Source: Lepiota brunneoincarnata
Taxonomy: Eukaryota; Basidiomycota; Agaricomycetes; Agaricales; Agaricaceae
Direction of reading: 5' to 3'
NCBI GenBank assembly: GCA_023014365.1
Contig: JAEBUN010000007.1
Location: 1,054,001 to 1,118,000, forward strand
Length of the DNA stretch: 64,000 bases
Of the stretch, positions 40,757 through 51,426 are shown piece by piece; the stretch's first letter is position 1, and each line of letters opens with the position of its first letter. A model generated the notes under the pieces. That model searched no databases. It worked only from the letters and a program-made list of their open reading frames with translations, and was not told the origin of the DNA. Both the position numbers and the translations under genes were made by a program.

Positions 40757-41228
40757 ATTCCGTACTCCGGAACGATTCTCTACATAGAATCATTGGCTAT
40801 ATCATTAAAGAACTCTATAGAGGATTGGTACTATGTCCCGTAGTAGCCAGTTCGACCGAATTGAGGATATTCGAGCCTTGGAAGTGTTCAAACCAGTTCA
40901 TTATCACTAAGCTTAGTGAACCAAACTATCGGAACGCTTTCCAGAGGGATTCAGGACTCTACATAGTCTATCGAGTATACTCCGGTCGCATCAAGGGACC
41001 TTACGAGCAGTTTTCTGATGAACCCGGATGCGTTTGAATATAAAGAATGTACCTAGCGGCTGTCGCAGGAGTATTACGTCGAAAAGCGAGCCCAATAATG
41101 ATGACCGGACCACGGAACGGAACGTTCAACGTTCGGGAGGCGACACCCAATGCCCAAAAACCCTAGAAATATCAAAGACTCCTAATTAACGAGTGCTTTG
41201 TGGGTCCCGGCACCTCGGCCTATTGCTT
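40757..41228. other. Element I non-coding region before element II
   Basis: No motif-bearing frame. This is probably the 3' untranslated part of element I, continuing at 50185 after the nested element. Confidence 0.5.
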
Positions 41229-41373
41229 AACTGTGTTATGAACAGTCCAGACCGAGAGGAACAAGAACTATTGTTCGACTTTACAAGATGGGTACAGGAG
41301 ACTACAGACCAATTACGGGCACAAGAATACGAAGACGAGGAAGGGGAATATTACACCGCCATGCAGGACCTGG

Positions 41374-42071
41374 TGTTATGATCTGTGCTCCTTCTGTATC
41401 CGAGGATAACTGGAGACGGCCTTCAATCACTCTATAAGGTGTCCGAGACGGTTGGCCTTATAGAGCTTAGTGGATCGCGCTCAATGAGATAACGAGGGAA
41501 GATGCCAAGTTAAGGCAGAGAGGTAAACGACCGCTGTTAACAAGATTAAAGCTTAGGGCTTTAATCTCTACTTGTACAGGCCTTATATACCTATGAGGTG
41601 CTATATACTCGTTATAGGTTACTTGGCTGTTCTACTGGTCGTGCGCAGTCCTGACCATGATGCACATCCTGGCTGATGGCATCCTAGCGTTATTTATACT
41701 ACAATGAGTCAGTACTCTCACTACTGCTGTGCGATGTTCCATCGCTTTCCTCTGACTCATAATCTTCTTCTCCCGATTGTATCTCCATGGAGTCCTCTTC
41801 GTTCTCGCTCTCCATTCTCTTGGTGCTTCCATCCGTATCGGAGGTTGGATCGGTTGATCCATGGTTATCTTCTTCGTCCTTGGGGTATTCCAGTATATCC
41901 TCCAAGGTTATCTCCATTCCTGCTTCTCTTGCCAGGTCCTGCATGGCGGTATAATATTCCCCTTCTTCGTCTTCGTATTCTTGTGCCCGTAGTTGGTCTG
42001 TAGTCTCCTGTACCCATCTTGTAAAGTCGAACAGTAATTCTTGTTCCTCCCGGTCTGGACTGTTCATAACA
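41374..42071 (-). mobile_element. Solo LTR of the element II family, inverted
   Basis: 698 bp, the exact length of the other two LTRs of this family, in reverse orientation and flanked by the 5-base duplication cctgg. No internal region accompanies it. A full element probably inserted and was then reduced by LTR-LTR recombination. Confidence 0.93.
41699..42067 (-). CDS. LTR-encoded acidic protein (122 aa) in the solo LTR
   Basis: The ATG is the fifth to seventh base of the LTR and the frame runs 122 codons to a TAA. The start is MNSPDREEQELLFDFTRW, followed by helical, very acidic sequence ending in a Ser/Glu/Asp tail. The same frame is intact in the 3' LTR (49486-49854) despite several amino-acid changes (for example Glu to Lys after LEYP). 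It has no known domain. The sequence could be a real small protein or a C-terminal module for the frame that runs into the 3' LTR. Confidence 0.45.
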   Translation of the reverse strand: MNSPDREEQELLFDFTRWVQETTDQLRAQEYEDEEGEYYTAMQDLAREAGMEITLEDILEYPKDEEDNHGSTDPTSDTDGSTKRMESENEEDSMEIQSGEEDYESEESDGTSHSSSESTDSL

Positions 42072-42824
42072 CCTGGCGAGAGAAGCAGGAATGGAGATAA
42101 CCTTGGAGGATATATTGGAATACCCCGAGGACGAGGAAGATAACCATGGATCAACCGACCCAACCTCCGATACGGATGGAAGCACTGAGAGAATGGAGAG
42201 CGAGAACGGAGAGGACTCCATGGAGATACAATCGGGAGAAGAAGATTATGAGTCAGAGGAAAGCGATGGAACATCGCACAGCAGTAGCGAGAGTACTGAC
42301 TCATTGTAATATAAATAATGCTAGGATGCCATCAGCCAGGATGTGCATCATGGTCAGGACTGCGCACGACCAGTAGAACAGCCAAGTAACCTATAACGAG
42401 TATATAGCACCTCATAGGTATATAAGGCCTGTACAAGTAGAGATTAAAGCCTCAAGCTTTAATCTTGTTAACAGCGGTCGTTTACCTCTCTGCCTTAACT
42501 TGGCGTCTTCCCTCGTTATCTCATTGAGCGCGATCCACTAAGCTCTATAAGGCCAACCGTCTTGGACACCTTGTAGAGTGATTGAAGGCCGTCTCCAGTT
42601 ATCCTCGGATACAGAAGGAGCACGGATCATAACATTAGATTAAAGCTTCCTTTGGACAACCTCCATCGTACACCCCGTGGTATCGGTACGCCTTGTCGCT
42701 ACCCTTCCACACCGGCAGACGATACGCTTTATCGCTATCCGAGTGCCAACCGTATCTGACGACACGCCTTGTCGCTGTCCGGTGATACACCCCCGTAGAG
42801 CAGGCCACCATACCCTCTGCACCC

Positions 42825-44687
42825 TTGGTCAGACGCACCGAAAGCGTTGATAGGTCATCCACACCTTTAAGTGTTGATTGGGATAACGCACCCGTAAGCG
42901 TTGTATACAGGTCATCCGCACCTTCAAGCGTCGATTGGGATAACGCACCCGCAAGCGTTGTTTATTCACCCTCACCTTCACCTTCGACTTCTTCCCTCTT
43001 CACCCTGTCTACAAACCGAAACGACCCCCTTGCCACCGACTACGAAGAATCCAACAGCTCTGACTGGTCGACAACCAACTCCGAACCCGACTTCACACCC
43101 CCTCCACCACGGACCCTAAAAAGAAAACAAAACCTATACCCCTCACTCGTTCACCCTCTGGTTCCGCACCGTACCCTACACAACCTACCGAGAGAGTTCA
43201 ACGTCGAACAGAAGACCCAGGATACCCAGCACCCCCAGCATCAGTTCTTCAATCCCTACCTAAACAACCACCACCTGAAAGAACTGCCACCCTCTACCCG
43301 CTCAAAGCTCGGGGAGCCGATTCATAGAACATCTACCCCATCCTCCGGTCCTCAACCCTCAACAAGTACAAGAACTAGCGACAACACTTCGCAACAGAAA
43401 CCCCCAAGAACATTCTCACCCCTCACATCACCACTTGGATCACCGGTACACTCACCGCCTTGATCCAGTTCCCCTGTACAATCCGAACCATCCGAAGTTA
43501 GCCCCACTACCGGGTCTATTCACACTTCCGACGAGGAATCCACAACCTCTGACATTAACAATATGGCCTCCTCCGCAAAAATTAACACACCCCCAACCTT
43601 TAATGGAGAGACCGACTACTTCCGCCTCTGGAAGGACACAGTACAACTATACATCGATGCAAAACCAGGAGCCTTTCCCGATGACAAGACCAAGATACAA
43701 TTCGCCCTTTCATACATGTCCACCGGCCCCGCCGCAACATGGAGAGGAGCATTCTTGGAATCAAACAAAGAACTTGATGGAAGCCAGACCCTTCCGACAT
43801 GGAAGAAATTTCTCGAAGGACTCGATACATCCTTCGCCCCAAACAATGTCCCCACCGACGCAATGGACAGAATCCGCCACCTCAAACAGAATGGACGATA
43901 TATCGACGATTACATATCCCAGTTCCAGATACTTGCCTATCAGGCCGACCTTGGAGATGGAGTGGCGGCGGTCAACTATTTCAAGAACGGGCTGGATCGC
44001 CCCGTCGCAATCAAGACAATTAGCCTCAATCCAGGAAACAAACTCAGCGACTGGTTCAAGCAAGCTCGAACAGCATATCAGATACTACAAACTCAACGCG
44101 ACTATATGCAAACTCGAGGAACTCCCTCGTTTCCAACGACTTCGCGCACTTGCCCATTTAAAGGGAAAAGAAATGCTTTTACGCGCCGTGTCCCACTGCC
44201 CTATCAAGCAACAGACCCTAACGCAATGGATATTGACCAACTCGCTGAAGCAGTCTACAACCTCGACTTTGAGGACGAGCCAGATCTACTCGCCGAGGAA
44301 GCTGATGAAGACGAGGAGACCGAAGAAGACAGACTCCACCAGTTGGTACAAGAACGCACCCGCGAAGCCCTCAATGCAATCCTCACGGACGCCCAAAGAA
44401 AAGATCTCAAAGAAAGGAGATGCTTCAACTGCCGCAAGACTGGACACTTCGCCCGCGAATGCCCCACCAAGAAGACAATATATCGCCGATCCGAATTACC
44501 CCGCAATTTGGATGCCAGAAACCGGTCAAATGCGATATCCAGAAGAAGACAAGCAAGCTACAGGAAAAAGAACTCGCTATACAACATACTAGAAGATGCA
44601 ACCGACGAAGAAGTCGAGGACATCTACGAACATTTTGCAAATGAATCCAACCACCCAGATGCCCCTCTGGTTAAGGATTTTGCCTAA
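42825..44687 (+). pseudogene. Element II gag with N-terminal extension broken by TGA
   Basis: The main gag starts at ATG 43563 (MASSAKINTPPTFNGETDYF) and runs 374 codons to TAA 44687. It has a capsid-like core (WKKFLEGLDTSFAPNN, RIRHLKQNGRYIDDYISQF), a DPNAMDID motif, an acidic stretch, and one CCHC knuckle CFNCRKTGHFAREC near 44423. In the same frame an open stretch from about 42825 to a TGA at 43461 encodes a Ser/Pro-rich leader. This leader begins with a two-copy repeat of the unit SSVDWDNAPASVVY (about 42855-42965). Whether the leader belongs to gag through read-through or an upstream start is unclear. The ATG at 43563 alone gives a normal gag length. Confidence 0.8.
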
Positions 44688-44701
44688 GGAGACTAGCCAC
44701 C

Positions 44702-47700
44702 ACGTCTAGCCCTCCACAAAGACCTCCTTCCCTTTCCTATTCACAAGATGATATTAATGTTGTAAAGTTACAGGAATCGTCAGCACGCGTAATACATCTA
44801 CCCTGTCAAATCCGAAAACACAAGCTCACTAAGGAAGGACCCGAAAGCGTGGAACTACTCGCCCTACTCGACTCAGGAGCAGCAGGAAACTTCATTGACC
44901 CCGGAATGGTCAAACAACATTCATTCAAAACAACACCCCTCGATTGACCCATCGAAGTATGAAATGCCGATGGATCTGTTAACGAAAATGGAACAGCCAC
45001 CCACTACATGACCCTCAACCTAACGGTTAACGGGAAGAATATGGAGATCAAACCAAAAGTAGTCTCCCTTGGAAGCCCAAGACTCATCCTTGGATTCCCT
45101 TGGCTTGCAGAACACAACCCAGACATCGACTGGGATGCCAAGCAACTACGCTGGAGAAACGAACGTTGGGACAACACTATATTCCGAGAACTCATCCAAT
45201 CCATGGAACCCGATTGGATCTACAACGACCAACTCAACCACATCTCCACACTAGAGCCCACAAGCTTCGAAGAAATCAACTTCAAAGCCTCCGCATCACA
45301 ATTCCTCGCCGTACAACATGGAGAAAAGAAAAACGACGACCCAAGAAAAGTCGTACCCACGGAATTCCACAAATACCTCCCAGTATTTAGCAAGAAACAA
45401 GCCGAACGATTCCCCCCACAACGACCATGGGATCACAAAATTGAACTCAAGGAATCATTCAAACCAATTGCCATGAAGTCCTACCGACTCTCCCTCAATG
45501 AAGAAAAGGAACTCGACACGTTCCTAGAAGAAAACCTTCAAAAGGGATACATTCGACCATCCGAATCGCCAATGGCATCACCCTTCTTCTTCGTAGGAAA
45601 GAAAGACGGAAAACTACGCCCCTGTCAAGACTACAGGTACCTCAACGAGCATACCGTCAAAAATGCATACAACCTCCCCCTCATCTCTCATATTCTCGAC
45701 AAACTTCGAGGATCAAAATACTTTACCAAACTCGACGTACGAGCAGGATACAACAACATCTGCATATGCAAAGGAGATGAATGGAAAGGAGCCTTCAGGA
45801 CACCCCGAGGATTATTCGAACCCACGGTTATGTTCTTTGGAATGTGTAACTCCCCAGCAACATTCCAAACCATGATGGACTCATTATTTCGAAAACTCAT
45901 CGACAATGGAGGAGTAATCGTTTACATGGACGACATCCTCATTCACGCAAAAACAAAACAAGAACTTCGACGCCTCACAAGAGAAGTACTCAAGATACTC
46001 AAGGACAACGATCTATACCTCAAAACCGAGAAATGCGAATTCGAACGACAACGACTCGAATATCTAGGAGTTATTATCACTCCCGACTCAGTTTCAATGG
46101 ACCCAGCAAAGCTCAAAGGCATCGCTGAATGGCCAACACCAACTACCCCGCGCAACGTACGAAAATTCATAGGATTTTGCAACTTCTATCGAAAATTCAT
46201 ACACCAATACGCCACATGGGCAAAACCTCTCAATGCCCTAATGTCCAAAACCAAGAAATTCGAATGGACAGAAGAATGCCAGAACGCCTTCGATACTCTC
46301 AAGAGAAAATTCCAAAGCGAACCGGTATTAATGGTCCCCGACCGAGACAAACCCTTCGAAATCGAATGCGACGCATCACTATTTGCATCAGGAGCAGTCC
46401 TACTTCAACGCGACAACAATGGAGTTAAACACCCAGTCGCATACTTCTCGAAAGGATTCTCACCAGCCGAACGCAACTATCATTGCTCCGAACAGGAACT
46501 CTTCGCCATTATCCGAGCACTCAAAGAATGGCATCACCACATAGAAGGATCATCACACAAGACCATCGTATGGTCAGATCACGACAACCTTCGCCGCTGG
46601 AGAAAACCTGAAGACCTCAGCAGAAGACAAGCCCGATGGATTGCCTACATGCAACAATTTGACATCGAAATCCGACATATCCCTGGAAAGAAAAATGGAC
46701 CAGCAGATGCCCTTTCCAGACGACCCGATCATGAACCCAAGACAAGAGACAACAAACAGGTCGTTGCACTCCCTGACAAATTCTTCACCTCAGAACAGCC
46801 ACAACATATCCATATTATCGACAAAAATACTAAACAGGAAATAAAAGAGCTGTGGAAGAAAAAGAAACAGACCGACATCGCCCAAGAAGATGACTCAGGA
46901 CACCCACATGTTCAAGGAAAATTATTTATACCACAAGATTTACACCTCAGACGCCGCTTACTGCAAAGAGTACACGACTCACCCACCGCAGGACACCCTG
47001 GAATCGCAGAAACAACTAGAAAACTCCAGGAATATGCCTACTGGCCCAGGATGCGATCATTTGTCAAAAACTACGTCAAAGGATGTGGTGCTTGCCAACA
47101 ATACAAGATCAATCGCCACCCCTTAAAACCACCGCTTCAACCCATCCCTGGACCCCGTTCTACCCGTCCATTCTCGAACATCTCGATGGATCTTATCACA
47201 GACCTACCCCCGGACGGACCCCATGATTCTATACTGGTCGTGGTCGACCAGCTTACGAAGGGGATAATTCTAGAACCTACTGCGAAAACCGCCAACGCGG
47301 ACAAGATCGCCGAAATTCTTATCAAACGGCTATTCTCTAGATTTGGCCTTCCCGAGAAAGTTCTCAGTGATCGCGACCCCAGATTCACTGCCAAATCCAT
47401 GAAAGAATTTTACAAACAACTCGGAATCGAACAAGCACTCTCTACCGCCTACCACCCCCAGACAGATGGACAAACAGAGCGATTCAATCAAGAAATAGAA
47501 CTCTACCTTGGCATCTATTGCTCATCGAACCTGAACAAATGGGTAAAGGCACTCCCACTCCTGGAATATGTCCACAACTCAAAAACACATGCCGAACACC
47601 AACATACCCCATTTGAACTCCTCTATGGATCAAGCCCCAAAGGATTTCCGACCTCCGAGGAGCCAACGAACATTCCAGCAATAGGAGAGAAGTTTAAATA

Positions 47701-48343
47701 CCTTGCCAAGATACGCCAAGAAGCCCAAGCTGCGCATGAACAAGCCAGACTAAAAATGGCTGCAAGATATAACTGGCCAGATATCAATCTAAAAGTTGGA
47801 CAGAAGGTTTGGCTCGACAACCGCAACCTCCCAATTCAGTACGCCTCAAAGAAACTGGCCCAACGCCGAGAAGGTCCCTTCACCATAACAAGAAAACTCG
47901 GACCTGTTACCTATGAACTAAAATTACCCACCAAATGGAAGATCCACAACAAGTTTCATGCGAGCCTCCTAATGCCTGCAGAAGAGAATGACACACATGG
48001 GGAATACAACACAGCCCCACCACCCGACCTTGTAAATGGAGAAGAAGAATACGAGGTCGAGTCAATACTGCGCCACAGAAAATTCCGGAACAAGTATCAA
48101 TTCCTAGTCAGATGGAAAGGATACCTTCCCACTGAGGATTCCTGGGAGCCAGAAGCAAACCTGGAGAACGCCAAGGAAGTCATTGAAGAATATAAAAGGG
48201 CCCACAAATTAGACAACCCCACCAATGACCCAACCACCCAACACTCGAGCAACCACTCCAGACCTCCCAGAGCCAGACAACGATGGACGCCTTCTCATCC
48301 GGGAAAGAATCATATCCCTGGCAAACCGCGTCACAGGAAATAG
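44702..48343 (+). pseudogene. Element II pol polyprotein, intact from RT to chromodomain
   Basis: The protease has LLALLDSGAAGNFID near 44860 but is interrupted by two TGA codons at 44945 and 44960, just before NADGSVNENGT. From 45008 to TGA/TAA 48343 the frame is intact for 1111 codons. RT has FTKLDVRAGYNN and YMDDILIH, and RNase H begins FEIECDASLFASGAV. Integrase has its HHCC finger (VHDSPTAGHPGIAET...CGACQQYK) and the core MDLITDLP, SDRDPRFTAKS and HPQTDGQTERFNQEIE. A chromodomain (FLVRWKGYLPTEDSWEPE) ends it. The RT-IN part could still be functional, but release and maturation need the protease, so the copy as it stands looks defective unless the TGA codons are read through. Confidence 0.9.
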
Positions 48344-49439
48344 CCAACCTAACCCTGCCACCGATACCGCTGACGACCAACCAGACAGGACCAACAGTCC
48401 TTATATCATCCAGCATACCTTCCTTCCCTCCAACCAACCTGAGATACGATCCATCCTTTTACACGAAGTTCCCTTTCATATTACCAGAACCCGTCTTAAA
48501 CGCAGTCCAGCGATGGTACCCCTGGTCGACACCTGCTGGAAGACATTTACTGCTCTTCTGTATCACAAGCGCCTCGTCCACGACCGAGCAACAGAATTCG
48601 AAAAACTATGCGCCACTATTCTTTCTAGCGCAACAGAGGAACAGGACCGCAATACCATTTCTGCCATGCTATCAACCGCTCTCACCGAATTCCCGTTTGA
48701 GAGTCCGATCCCAAGCCCGAGCAATGGAAGCGGAAGTCAGGACTGCCCTATCCTACCTATCGGGACCACCACCCAACCTTCCAACCCTCCCATGGTGGAT
48801 ACGAGTAACCAACCATCAAGTGTTGTACAAGCTATATCTGCTTCTAATGACGCCCCCATCGGGACTACCACCACTCACTTATCCACCACCCGAACTCGCT
48901 GCAATTGCTGCCGTCGATTCGGCCATATCAAAGCAGGATGCCCGCGCTACCAATGTCGATATTGTCGAAAGATTGCCCCAGGCCATTACGAGAAGCACTG
49001 CAAGAGAAACCCTTACCAGCATCAACCCGCAAGTATGGTACCTGGCCTGTATCGCCGCCCACGAGGAATACCAAGCAGAGCTCGATCCCTCACACACGAA
49101 ACCACGAACAACAATATTCGACACATTGTTGCAAGCACCGAGCAGCGCCCCGCTTCAGCCAGACCCCTCCGCACCCGAATTCAAAATGCCCCCGTCGTCA
49201 TTCCGACCACCAACGCCACCACCACATCTGCTAGCGGAAGCCACCGACTTCCTGAATCGATCCTTCAGCGCACCCGCCACCATTCACTCCAGAGAACCCA
49301 TCGTCATCGACCTCACCCAAGACCCGCCATCCCCAGACCACCAAGCTACTGAAGCGACTCCCCAGAACCCGACCCATACTTCGACTGGGACCCCATCGCC
49401 GAATCAAACATTACAGGAGAGCCTGTCGGATTATACTGA
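48225..49439 (+). pseudogene. Element II extra ORF with zinc knuckles, overlapping pol
   Basis: The frame starts at ATG 48225 inside the end of pol (119-base overlap). It runs 375 codons to a TGA at 49350 and then 28 codons more, ending AESNITGEPVGLY. It contains a helical region, a Ser/Thr/Pro linker and a Cys-rich block: CNCCRRFGHIKAGC followed by CRYCRKIAPGHYEKHC. The order, the APGHY motif in the second knuckle and the AESNITGEP ending are shared with the extra ORF of element I, which supports real coding. The function is unknown. It is likely a nucleic-acid-binding accessory protein, possibly a duplicated nucleocapsid. Confidence 0.65.
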
Positions 49440-49854
49440 GGATATGTCTGATGAGGACATCAGACCTTACGAAGGGGATAATGTTATGAACAGTCCAGAC
49501 CGAGAGGAACAAGAACTATTGTTCGACTTTACAAGATGGGTACAGGAGACTACAGACCAATTACGGGCACAAGAATACGAAGACGAGGAAGGGGAATATT
49601 ACACCGCCATGCAGGACCTGGCGAGAGAAGCAGGAATGGAGATAACCTTGGAGGATATATTGGAATACCCCGAGGACGAGGAAGATAACCATGGATCAAC
49701 CGACCCAACCTCCGATACGGATGGAAGCACTGAGAGAATGGAGAGCGAGAACGAAGAGGACTCCATGGAGATACAATCGGGAGAAGAAGATTATGAGTCA
49801 GAGGAAAGCGATGGAACATCGCACAGCAGTAGCGAGAGTACTGACTCATTGTAA
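48283..49854 (+). CDS. Long overlapping frame running into the 3' LTR
   Basis: A 523-codon frame with ATG 48283, shifted +1 from the zinc-knuckle ORF, crosses the polypurine tract and ends at TAA 49852-49854 inside the 3' LTR. Its last 122 codons are the acidic LTR ORF. The upstream 400 residues are Pro/Ser/Thr-rich and not visibly conserved with element I. The plus strand here is A/C-rich and poor in T, which makes long chance frames likely, so only the LTR part has independent support. Confidence 0.35.
   Translation: MDAFSSGKESYPWQTASQEIANLTLPPIPLTTNQTGPTVLISSSIPSFPPTNLRYDPSFYTKFPFILPEPVLNAVQRWYPWSTPAGRHLLLFCITSASSTTEQQNSKNYAPLFFLAQQRNRTAIPFLPCYQPLSPNSRLRVRSQARAMEAEVRTALSYLSGPPPNLPTLPWWIRVTNHQVLYKLYLLLMTPPSGLPPLTYPPPELAAIAAVDSAISKQDARATNVDIVERLPQAITRSTARETLTSINPQVWYLACIAAHEEYQAELDPSHTKPRTTIFDTLLQAPSSAPLQPDPSAPEFKMPPSSFRPPTPPPHLLAEATDFLNRSFSAPATIHSREPIVIDLTQDPPSPDHQATEATPQNPTHTSTGTPSPNQTLQESLSDYTEDMSDEDIRPYEGDNVMNSPDREEQELLFDFTRWVQETTDQLRAQEYEDEEGEYYTAMQDLAREAGMEITLEDILEYPEDEEDNHGSTDPTSDTDGSTERMESENEEDSMEIQSGEEDYESEESDGTSHSSSESTDSL
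49471..49481 (+). promoter_or_regulatory. Polypurine tract of element II
   Basis: The purine-rich word gaaggggataa lies directly before the TG of the 3' LTR, the expected place for the plus-strand primer of reverse transcription. Confidence 0.6.
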
Positions 49855-50179
49855 TATAAATAACGCTAGGATGCCATCAGCCAGGATGTGCATCATGGTC
49901 AGGACTGCGCACGACCAGTAGAACAGCCAAGTAACCTATAACGAGTATATAGCACCTCATAGGTATATAAGGCCTGTACAAGTAGAGATTAAAGCCTCAA
50001 GCTTTAATCTTGTTAACAGCGGTCGTTTACCTCTCTGCCTTAACTTGGCGTCTTCCCTCGTTATCTCATTGAGCGCGATCCACTAAGCTCTATAAGGCCA
50101 ACCGTCTTGGACACCTTGTAGAGTGATTGAAGGCCGTCTCCAGTTATCCTCGGATACAGAAGGAGCACGGATCATAACA
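49482..50179 (+). repeat. Element II 3' LTR
   Basis: 698 bp, TGTTATG...CATAACA. It contains the intact acidic ORF (ATG 49486, TAA ending 49854), then a TATATAA box (49964-49970) and the AAGCCTCAAGCTTTAATCTTG region. It differs from the 5' copy at few positions (for example agaacgaagag here, agaacggagag in the 5' copy). Confidence 0.95.
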
Positions 50180-50184
50180 AACTG

Positions 50185-51035
50185 AGATTAATTACAACAG
50201 ATCAAGGGACTGTCCATCCGCTATACGTTCCAATCATAATTGATCTGGAGTCTTAACGCGCTCACGTGGACGCAGAATAATGCAGACGAGCACGGAACAC
50301 GTCTGGCTGGATTGCCATTCGTTAATCAGAGAAAAACCCATAACCCAGGGCAAGGTAGAAATGCTGCCAAACCTTCCAAAATGTTCTACAGTGCCTGTAA
50401 CAATTAAGCTTATTGTTTTCTATTTCATATTTACTATCTCTCGTATGTATCTAAACAATATAAATACGGTCGCACTTGTTCGTGGAGAAGGAAGAGGTCT
50501 CACCCCCGCTTCCACACGCAAGTCTGCGAGCCGTGATCAAGAACGGTTTCAGAGGGCTATTTAGTGTGCGTCGTTAAGTGTGATTTCTTCGGTCGTCGAC
50601 CAACCCAGAGACAGAGACAGAGACCAGAGTTCAGAGTTTAGAGTTCCAGAGTGCTAGAGACAGAGACAGAGACAGAGACCAGAGTTCAGAAACCAGAGAC
50701 CAGAGACCAGAGACCCCGCGCTTTGAATTGACAGGGATTGTCCTTTCATTGTTGCACCGTACGGCTAAGATAACTTCAACGGCTGTTCGTTAACCTCTAA
50801 AACACTACTCTCTTGAATTTCGCTGTCAGAACGCACCCCCAGAACACCCTAAAAGACGAAACTGTTCATTATCTATCTCGTTCCACTTGTATTAGCTTAA
50901 GCTTATCGAACTTTGGCTAAGCTTAGTGAAAACAAGCCCACGATTGATATTTAAAACCTACAAATGTTGTTACCTTTTCACCGGAAGAAGGAAACTAACG
51001 AGTTGTATGGAAAACAACTCTAGAAACGGACCTAA
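50185..51035. other. Element I 3' non-coding region
   Basis: This is the continuation of element I after the nested insertion. There are no motif-bearing frames. It includes the GAGACCAGA repeat listed separately. Confidence 0.5.
50606..50715. repeat. Degenerate GAGACAGA/GAGACCAGA tandem repeat
   Basis: About 110 bases of short purine-rich units (cagagacagagac, ccagagttcagag, ccagagaccagag) lie in the 3' non-coding part of element I. Confidence 0.85.
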
Positions 51036-51421
51036 TGTTATCAGAAGCCACATCAGAAGGACGGTTACTTTTAGTTCACATTCCCATGTCACTATGAAAC
51101 TATCAGTAGTGTACATCAGAAGGACTATTCTTAGTATACACCTCATGTTTTCTTATCTCTGACTCATAGTTACCCCGGTCCGGACTATTATAGTAGGAGT
51201 ACAGCCACACCTAGGAGTATATAAGGATACAGTACAATACCTTGTATCCTTATCTTAGTGTTATACAGTTCTTGCCTCCTATACCTCTTTGCCCTTAAAC
51301 TGGCTGGACTATAGTGCTCCGTCGTCTCTAAGTCACGCCTAGTAGGACAGGACCAAGTCTGTATAGACATCCTGTGTCAAACGCCGTGCTACTCAAGAGC
51401 GAACCCCTAACCCAGGTAACA
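51036..51421 (+). repeat. Element I 3' LTR
   Basis: 386 bp, TG...CA, nearly identical to 32689-33074 and followed by the target duplication ctatc (51422-51426). Confidence 0.95.
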
Positions 51422-51426
51422 CTATC

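Larger units (their letters stand above)
41234..42634 (+). repeat. Element II 5' LTR, split by an inverted solo LTR
   Basis: The LTR pieces are 41234-41373 and 42077-42634, together 698 bp and equal in length to the 3' LTR. The cctgg at 41369-41373 is repeated at 42072-42076 as a target duplication around the inserted solo LTR. The 5' LTR ORF starting at ATG 41238 is therefore cut. Confidence 0.93.
41234..50179 (+). mobile_element. Element II: Ty3/gypsy chromovirus nested in element I
   Basis: Bounded by 698 bp LTRs starting TGTTATG and ending CATAACA. The 5' LTR is itself split by a solo LTR. The target duplication aactg lies at 41229-41233 and 50180-50184. The total of 8946 bp falls to about 8.2 kb without the solo LTR. 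Order: LTR, gag, pol with an intact 1111-codon RT-to-chromodomain frame, extra zinc-knuckle ORF, polypurine tract gaaggggataa directly before the 3' LTR. Because it lies inside element I, it is younger than it. Gag leader, protease and the extra ORF each contain TGA, so this copy is probably non-autonomous. Confidence 0.93.
32689..51421 (+). mobile_element. Element I: Ty3/gypsy chromovirus-type LTR retrotransposon, interrupted by element II
   Basis: Bounded by two 386 bp LTRs (32689-33074 and 51036-51421) that start TGTTATC and end GGTAACA. The target duplication ctatc lies at 32684-32688 and 51422-51426. Without the nested element II the insertion is about 9.8 kb. Order: LTR, a hydrophobic leader frame plus gag with a CCHC zinc knuckle, pol (protease, RT, RNase H, integrase, chromodomain), then an extra zinc-knuckle ORF. 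The LTRs differ at only two positions that I noticed, so insertion is recent. The coding part nevertheless carries several stops and one frameshift. No primer-binding site complementary to a familiar tRNA was identified after the 5' LTR. Confidence 0.93.

Noticed and set aside
43435..44592. 385-codon frame overlapping gag of element II in another frame
   Set aside because: The plus strand is A/C-rich and poor in stop words. The gag frame carries the capsid and CCHC motifs, and the overlapping frame has none.
50606..50715. Possible CRISPR-like repeat
   Set aside because: The units are short, degenerate and lack spacers, and the host is a fungus. It is a simple purine repeat.
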